Shown here: in pieces, positions 5,696 to 8,461 of the stretch | Layout of the letters: the number at the start of each line of letters is the position of its first letter | How positions within the stretch are numbered: position 1 is the stretch's first letter | Assembly: GCA_900549225.1 (NCBI GenBank) | Contig: URNP01000042.1 | Location: forward strand, 1 to 8,461 | From: an uncultured Eubacteriales bacterium | GTDB lineage: Bacteria > Bacillota > Clostridia > Christensenellales > CAG-917 | Reading direction: 5' to 3' | Length of the DNA stretch: 8,461 nucleotides | Made by a program: the position numbers and the translations under genes | The notes under the pieces: generated by a model | Seen by the model: the letters and a program-made list of their open reading frames with translations, nothing else | Database searches by the model: none | Told to the model about the DNA's origin: nothing

Positions 5696-5724
5696 ATTAT
5701 CATTCATTTTGACAAATTCGTCAA
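5696..5724 (-). promoter_or_regulatory. promoter of the kinase-like gene with overlapping palindrome
   Basis: On the minus strand TTGACG (5724-5719), a 17-base spacer and GATAAT (5701-5696) form a strong promoter with a start near 5689. The 16-base inverted repeat TTGACAAA/TTCGTCAA (5709-5724, one mismatched pair) covers the -35 and part of the spacer. This is where a repressor would block polymerase, so it is a candidate operator; no regulator gene is next to it. Confidence 0.7.
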
Positions 5725-5739
5725 TACGCAATTTGCAAA

Positions 5740-5755
5740 AAAAGTCGGTTGTGAC
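5740..5755 (+). repeat. single copy related to the hom-upstream repeat
   Basis: The plus strand reads AAAAGTCGGTTGTGAC at 5740-5755. This matches AAAAGTCGGTTCGTGAC of the run before hom apart from one missing base. It lies about 55 bases upstream of the methyltransferase -35 and is oriented towards that gene, as the hom copies are towards hom. Confidence 0.5.
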
Positions 5756-5809
5756 ACTTAGGCGCATTTGTCCGTATACCGTTTTTGAACAATACTACAA
5801 GTGCTGCGT

Positions 5810-5838
5810 TTGACTTTTTCGTGCGGAATCTTTATAAT
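5810..5838 (+). promoter_or_regulatory. promoter of the RlmI-like gene
   Basis: TTGACT (5810-5815), a 17-base spacer and the consensus TATAAT (5833-5838) give a start near 5845 and a 30-nt leader. It rules out translation from the earlier in-frame ATG at 5785, which lies upstream of the promoter. Confidence 0.85.
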
Positions 5839-5874
5839 CTTTCTATCAACGTATTTTCAAAAACGAGGTGCAAG

Positions 5875-7041
5875 ATGCCATACACGGTATATCTCAAAAA
5901 AGGCGAAGAAAAACGAGTGATACAAGGTCACAGTTGGGTGTACGCAAACGAAGTCGCGCGCATCGAGGGTAAGGACAAAAACGGCTCGCTCGCTACTGTC
6001 TGCTCGCACGAGGGAAAGTTTATAGGCAAGGGATATATCAATCACCTCTCGAAGATATTGGTGCGTATTTTCATTCGCGACGAGAATACTATCGACGACG
6101 AAAGCCTCTACGTTTCACGCATAAGCGCCGCAAAAGGCGCAAGAGTCGCTCTCGGATACGACAACTGCTACCGCGCGGTCTTTGCCGAAGCCGACGACTT
6201 GCCCGCCCTCATCGTCGATAAATACGACCAATACCTCGTGTGCCAGTTTCTATCGCTCGGAATCGATAAGCAAAAAGATAAAATCGTGGATTGCCTCGTC
6301 AAAGTTTTTGAGCCGAAAGGCATTTTTGAGAGGAGCGACGTTGCCGTCCGCGCAAAAGAAGGACTCGATGAGCGCACGGGCGTGCTGTACGGCGAAGTGC
6401 CCGAGAAAATCGTCATCACGGAAAACGGGCTGAAAATGGCCGTGGACGTCAGAAACGGACAAAAAACGGGATACTTCCTCGACCAAAAAGAAAATAGACT
6501 CGCAACTCGCAGATACGCTAAAGGCAGAGTTCTCGACTGCTTCTGCAACAGCGGCGGATTTTCGCTCAACGCCGCCCTCTCCGCAGACGAGGTCGTGTCT
6601 TGCGATATATCCAAAATCGCGCTCGAAAACGTCGAAGAAAACGCAAGACTGAACGGATTGTCGAATATTACGACCAAATGCGCGGACGTGTTCGAGGCAC
6701 TGCGCGAATACAAAAATAACGGCGAAAAATTCGATTTGGTCATTCTCGACCCTCCCGCTTTTTGCAAGAGCGCAAGCGAGGTTAAGGACGCGTACAGGGG
6801 CTATAAGGATATAAATATCCTCGGAATGAAACTCGTCAAAAGCGGCGGTTATCTTATATCGTCGTCGTGCTCGCACTATATGACCTTTCCGCTCTTTGAA
6901 AAAATGCTCGTGGAAAGCGCAAAAGAAAGCGGAAAAATCGTGCGTACCGTGGAAATCAAGTCGCAAGCGCCCGATCACCCGTCCCTACTCTGCGCCGAAG
7001 AAACGCAGTATTTGAAATTTTTCGTTCTGCAAGTTATGTAA
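5875..7041 (+). CDS. rlmI: RlmI-like 23S rRNA methyltransferase
   Basis: This 388-residue SAM-dependent methyltransferase is of the RlmI/YccW type; in E. coli RlmI makes m5C1962 in 23S rRNA. An N-terminal PUA-like RNA-binding domain (1-75; VIQGHSWVYANEV, ILVRIFIRDE) precedes a central region with GIFERSDVAVRAKEGL (149-164) and GQKTGYFLDQKENR (195-208). The Rossmann domain has the SAM motif VLDCFCNSGGFSL (219-231), the acidic end of strand 2 (CDIS, 243-246), LDPPAF (291-296) and SSSCSHYM (329-336), whose Cys is typical of the family. Length is normal. ATG 5875 is chosen because the promoter ends at 5838 and GAGGTG (5865-5870) lies 4 bases before it. It is a single-gene unit, and its stop codon lies inside the terminator stem. 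Exact rRNA target is inferred from the family. Confidence 0.92.
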   Translation: MPYTVYLKKGEEKRVIQGHSWVYANEVARIEGKDKNGSLATVCSHEGKFIGKGYINHLSKILVRIFIRDENTIDDESLYVSRISAAKGARVALGYDNCYRAVFAEADDLPALIVDKYDQYLVCQFLSLGIDKQKDKIVDCLVKVFEPKGIFERSDVAVRAKEGLDERTGVLYGEVPEKIVITENGLKMAVDVRNGQKTGYFLDQKENRLATRRYAKGRVLDCFCNSGGFSLNAALSADEVVSCDISKIALENVEENARLNGLSNITTKCADVFEALREYKNNGEKFDLVILDPPAFCKSASEVKDAYRGYKDINILGMKLVKSGGYLISSSCSHYMTFPLFEKMLVESAKESGKIVRTVEIKSQAPDHPSLLCAEETQYLKFFVLQVM

Positions 7042-7085
7042 ATAACAAGCGCGCCGAAACGGCGCGCTTGTTATTTACGTTTTTA
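7038..7085 (+). terminator. terminator with an 18-bp stem containing the rlmI stop codon
   Basis: The arms at 7038-7055 and 7061-7078 are perfect inverted complements around the loop GAAAC; the GC core GCGCGCC/GGCGCGC sits at the tip. GTTTTT (7079-7084) follows. The TAA stop (7039-7041) is within the left arm. The minus strand lacks a proper U-run (TTATTTACAT), so stopping mscS transcripts from the other side would be weaker. Confidence 0.88.
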
Positions 7086-7135
7086 ATATTTTGCTATAAT
7101 ATTTACGTCTTCTAGAAATAACCGTAAAGTCGAAT

Positions 7136-7981
7136 TTATGCTATCGGCGTTTGCGTGGTATCAACTACGTGTACGTCAAGTTGATTGAACGGTATGGTTA
7201 TGCCGTTCTCGTCAAAGGCTTTCTTGACGTTTTCAAGCATGTCGAAATTCACAGTCCAATAATCTGCGTTCTTGCACCACACCTTTGCCGAAATATCGAT
7301 GCTGCTCGCGCTTTGCTCTGATACTCTTATCGACGGCGCGGGATCTTTGAGGATGAGTTCGTTTTGGGCGCAGACGTCTGCAATGACTGATTTCGCCTTT
7401 TCAAAATCGTCCGAATAAGATATGGAGAATTTTAAGTCCACGCGGCGCAAGTCCTTTTCCGAGAAGTTGACGACCTCACTCGTGGAAAGTTTGCCGTTGG
7501 GAAGATATACAACTTTGTTATCCGTGGTGCGTAGCCTCGTGTGGCAGATGCGGATGTCCTCTACCGTGCCTTCGTAGCCACACGCTTGAATGTAATCGTC
7601 ATCCTTGAAAGGTCTTGTGATGAGCAGCAGCACTCCGCCCGCAAAGTTCGAGAGCGTGCCGTTGATCGCAAGTCCGACGCCGACGCCCAACGACGCTATG
7701 AGTGCCGTAATCGCACTCGTGTCAATGCCTACGTAGCCGATAAGCGCTATGACGACGAGAACCTTCAGCCCGACTTTTATCACGTAACTGACGGTTTTGT
7801 AGATGGTTTTGTCTATCTTCTTGTTTTGGGCGACCTTCTTGTCAGCGCGCTTGGCAATCTTCTTGCTAATCCAGTTGATGAGCGAGAACGTTACGATCAT
7901 TATCACGATCGAAATGAGTATCTTGATGCCCGTGTTCGTGAGCCAGTTCTGCACAGTTTGCCATACTTGTTGCCAGTCCAT
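7136..7981 (-). CDS. mscS: small-conductance mechanosensitive channel, MscS family
   Basis: The 281-residue product is an MscS-type channel, a heptamer in the cytoplasmic membrane that opens under tension to release solutes during hypo-osmotic shock. Three membrane helices can be seen: TM1 (about 18-38), TM2 (63-84) and the pore helix TM3 (88-124). TM3 has the Gly/Ala-rich run SLGVGVGLAINGTLSNFAGG (97-116) and ends in the family motif RPFKDDDYI (123-131). A beta domain (GYEGTVEDIRICHTRLRTTD, VVYLPNG) and an alpha/beta cage domain follow (182-274). Length is close to E. coli MscS (286). ATG 7981 has AGGAGA (7994-7989) with 7 bases of spacing. It has its own promoter and is divergent from rpsU and convergent with the methyltransferase gene. 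Confidence 0.95.
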   Translation of the reverse strand: MDWQQVWQTVQNWLTNTGIKILISIVIMIVTFSLINWISKKIAKRADKKVAQNKKIDKTIYKTVSYVIKVGLKVLVVIALIGYVGIDTSAITALIASLGVGVGLAINGTLSNFAGGVLLLITRPFKDDDYIQACGYEGTVEDIRICHTRLRTTDNKVVYLPNGKLSTSEVVNFSEKDLRRVDLKFSISYSDDFEKAKSVIADVCAQNELILKDPAPSIRVSEQSASSIDISAKVWCKNADYWTVNFDMLENVKKAFDENGITIPFNQLDVHVVDTTQTPIA

Positions 7982-7995
7982 ATTGATTTCTCCTA

Positions 7996-8020
7996 TGTAA
8001 CGTTTTTGTGTTTGTAACGT
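7996..8020 (-). repeat. TGTAACGT direct repeat in the mscS leader
   Basis: TGTAACGT occurs at 7996-8003 and 8013-8020, 17 bases apart. Both copies lie in the 82-nt leader of mscS, just upstream of its ribosome site. Possible operator half-sites or RNA elements; evidence is only the repeat. Confidence 0.4.
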
Positions 8021-8069
8021 CTTGTTTTTTTATCATGTCAAACGCGCTTTGCGCGCACTCCGTCAAGTG

Positions 8070-8098
8070 ATTATAGCCTCAATCGCGCCTTTTAGCAA
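8070..8098 (-). promoter_or_regulatory. promoter of mscS
   Basis: On the minus strand TTGCTA (8098-8093), a 17-base spacer and TATAAT (8075-8070) give a start near 8063 and an 82-nt leader. The leader contains a tight GC hairpin, CGCGC-TTT-GCGCG (8043-8055), and the TGTAACGT repeats. Confidence 0.75.
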
Positions 8099-8158
8099 CA
8101 AATTATTTGTATATACCGTAATTGTTAAATCCTTTTTCGCCTTGTTGGCGTTTTTCGT

Positions 8159-8186
8159 TTGACAATGCAAGTTTTTCGTGTATAAT
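8159..8186 (+). promoter_or_regulatory. full-consensus promoter of rpsU
   Basis: TTGACA (8159-8164) and TATAAT (8181-8186) both match the housekeeping consensus exactly, with a 16-base spacer. The start would be near 8193, leaving a short leader. High, constant expression of a ribosomal protein, and possibly of the tRNA after it, is expected. Confidence 0.92.
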
Positions 8187-8221
8187 AGAGGGGTAATTTG
8201 AATCCCGAGGAGGTGAAAAAG

Positions 8222-8401
8222 ATGTCAACTGTCAGAGTCGGTGAAAACGAAAGTTTGGACAACGCTATCCGCCGTTTCAAAAGAAAATGCGCACGCGACG
8301 GCATCATCGGTGACCTCCGCAAAAAAGAGGCTTACGAGAAACCCAGTGTGAAACGCAAAAAGAAAGCGGAAGCCGCTCGTAAGAGAATGTACAAATCATA
8401 A
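8222..8401 (+). CDS. rpsU: 30S ribosomal protein S21
   Basis: The 59-residue product is ribosomal protein S21 of the small subunit, which acts near the anti-Shine-Dalgarno end of 16S rRNA. It shows the family start STVRVGENESLDNAIRRFKRKC (2-23), then RKKEAYEKPSVKRKKKAEAARKR, a strongly basic tail typical of Bacillota. Length is normal. The start is set by GAGGAGGTG (8207-8215), 6 bases before the ATG at 8222; an in-frame TTG at 8198 lies before that site and is not used. It has its own promoter and is followed 32 bases later by a tRNA gene. Confidence 0.97.
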   Translation: MSTVRVGENESLDNAIRRFKRKCARDGIIGDLRKKEAYEKPSVKRKKKAEAARKRMYKS

Positions 8402-8409
8402 CAAAACCG

Positions 8410-8428
8410 ATGCGTGCTCTGCGCGCAT
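8410..8428 (+). other. hairpin between rpsU and the tRNA
   Basis: ATGCGTGC and GCGCGCAT can pair over 8 positions with one G-U pair around a TCT loop. No T-run follows, so it is not an intrinsic terminator and read-through into the tRNA is possible. It may protect or process the rpsU 3' end. Confidence 0.45.
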
Positions 8429-8433
8429 TGTTC

Positions 8434-8461
8434 GGAGGCATGGCTCAGTTGGTTAGAGCAC
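8434..8461 (+). tRNA. tRNA gene, 5' part only (cut by window edge)
   Basis: GGAGGCA (8434-8440) fits a 5' acceptor arm, T8441 the conserved U8, and GCTC (8443-8446) with GAGC (8456-8459) a D stem around the usual AGTTGGTTA loop. The anticodon lies past the window, so the amino acid cannot be named. The next bases should close the structure, with a 3' arm that ends in TGCCTCC before the CCA or discriminator. Confidence 0.87.

Noticed and set aside
5785..5874. N-terminal extension of the RlmI-like protein
   Set aside because: The ATG at 5785 lies upstream of a strong promoter (5810-5838), and a good ribosome site precedes the ATG at 5875, where family similarity begins.
8138..8155. Terminator CGCC-TTGTT-GGCG-TTTTT before rpsU
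   Set aside because: The stem is only 4 bp and no plus-strand gene lies upstream of it to terminate; mscS reads away.

Overview
The window looks like a piece of chromosome from a low-to-mid GC Gram-positive bacterium of the Clostridia type, probably a little-studied or uncultured lineage. This is inferred from strong purine-rich ribosome binding sites, several near-consensus housekeeping (sigma-A type) promoters, a type III pantothenate kinase, a short lysine-rich ribosomal protein S21, and convergent genes closed by strong intrinsic terminators. The genetic code is standard: the acyl carrier protein ends in TGA. I see no transposase, integrase, phage gene, CRISPR array or toxin gene.

Left half, minus strand (about 3330 down to 124): coaX (type III pantothenate kinase), hom (homoserine dehydrogenase with an ACT domain), a small Sfp-type 4'-phosphopantetheinyl transferase and an acyl carrier protein. 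Three of the four belong to one chemical thread. CoaX starts CoA synthesis, the transferase moves phosphopantetheine from CoA to a carrier protein, and the carrier protein is the probable acceptor. hom sits between them and its last codons carry the ribosome binding site of the transferase. coaX has a clear promoter and a leader of about 135 nt packed with hairpins. The coaX-hom gap holds a run of 20-bp tandem repeats.

Middle (3327-5651): a six-helix DUF308/HdeD-like membrane protein on the plus strand faces a minus-strand pair, a cytidylate-kinase-like protein followed 45 bp later by a CatA-like (chloramphenicol-acetyltransferase-fold) protein. A two-way intrinsic terminator lies between the convergent units. 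The kinase-like gene has a promoter overlapped by a near-perfect palindrome.

Right half (5810-8461): an RlmI-like rRNA methyltransferase with its own promoter and a terminator whose 18-bp stem contains the stop codon; a convergent MscS-type mechanosensitive channel; then rpsU (ribosomal protein S21) from a promoter with both hexamers at consensus, and the first 28 bases of a tRNA gene cut by the window edge.

Most genes are ordinary housekeeping or accessory genes. The parts that deserve a second look are non-coding: the coaX leader, the 20-bp repeat family with related copies at two other gaps, and the unusually compact phosphopantetheinyl transferase beside its probable substrate. I did not find convincing evidence of an undescribed multi-gene system.
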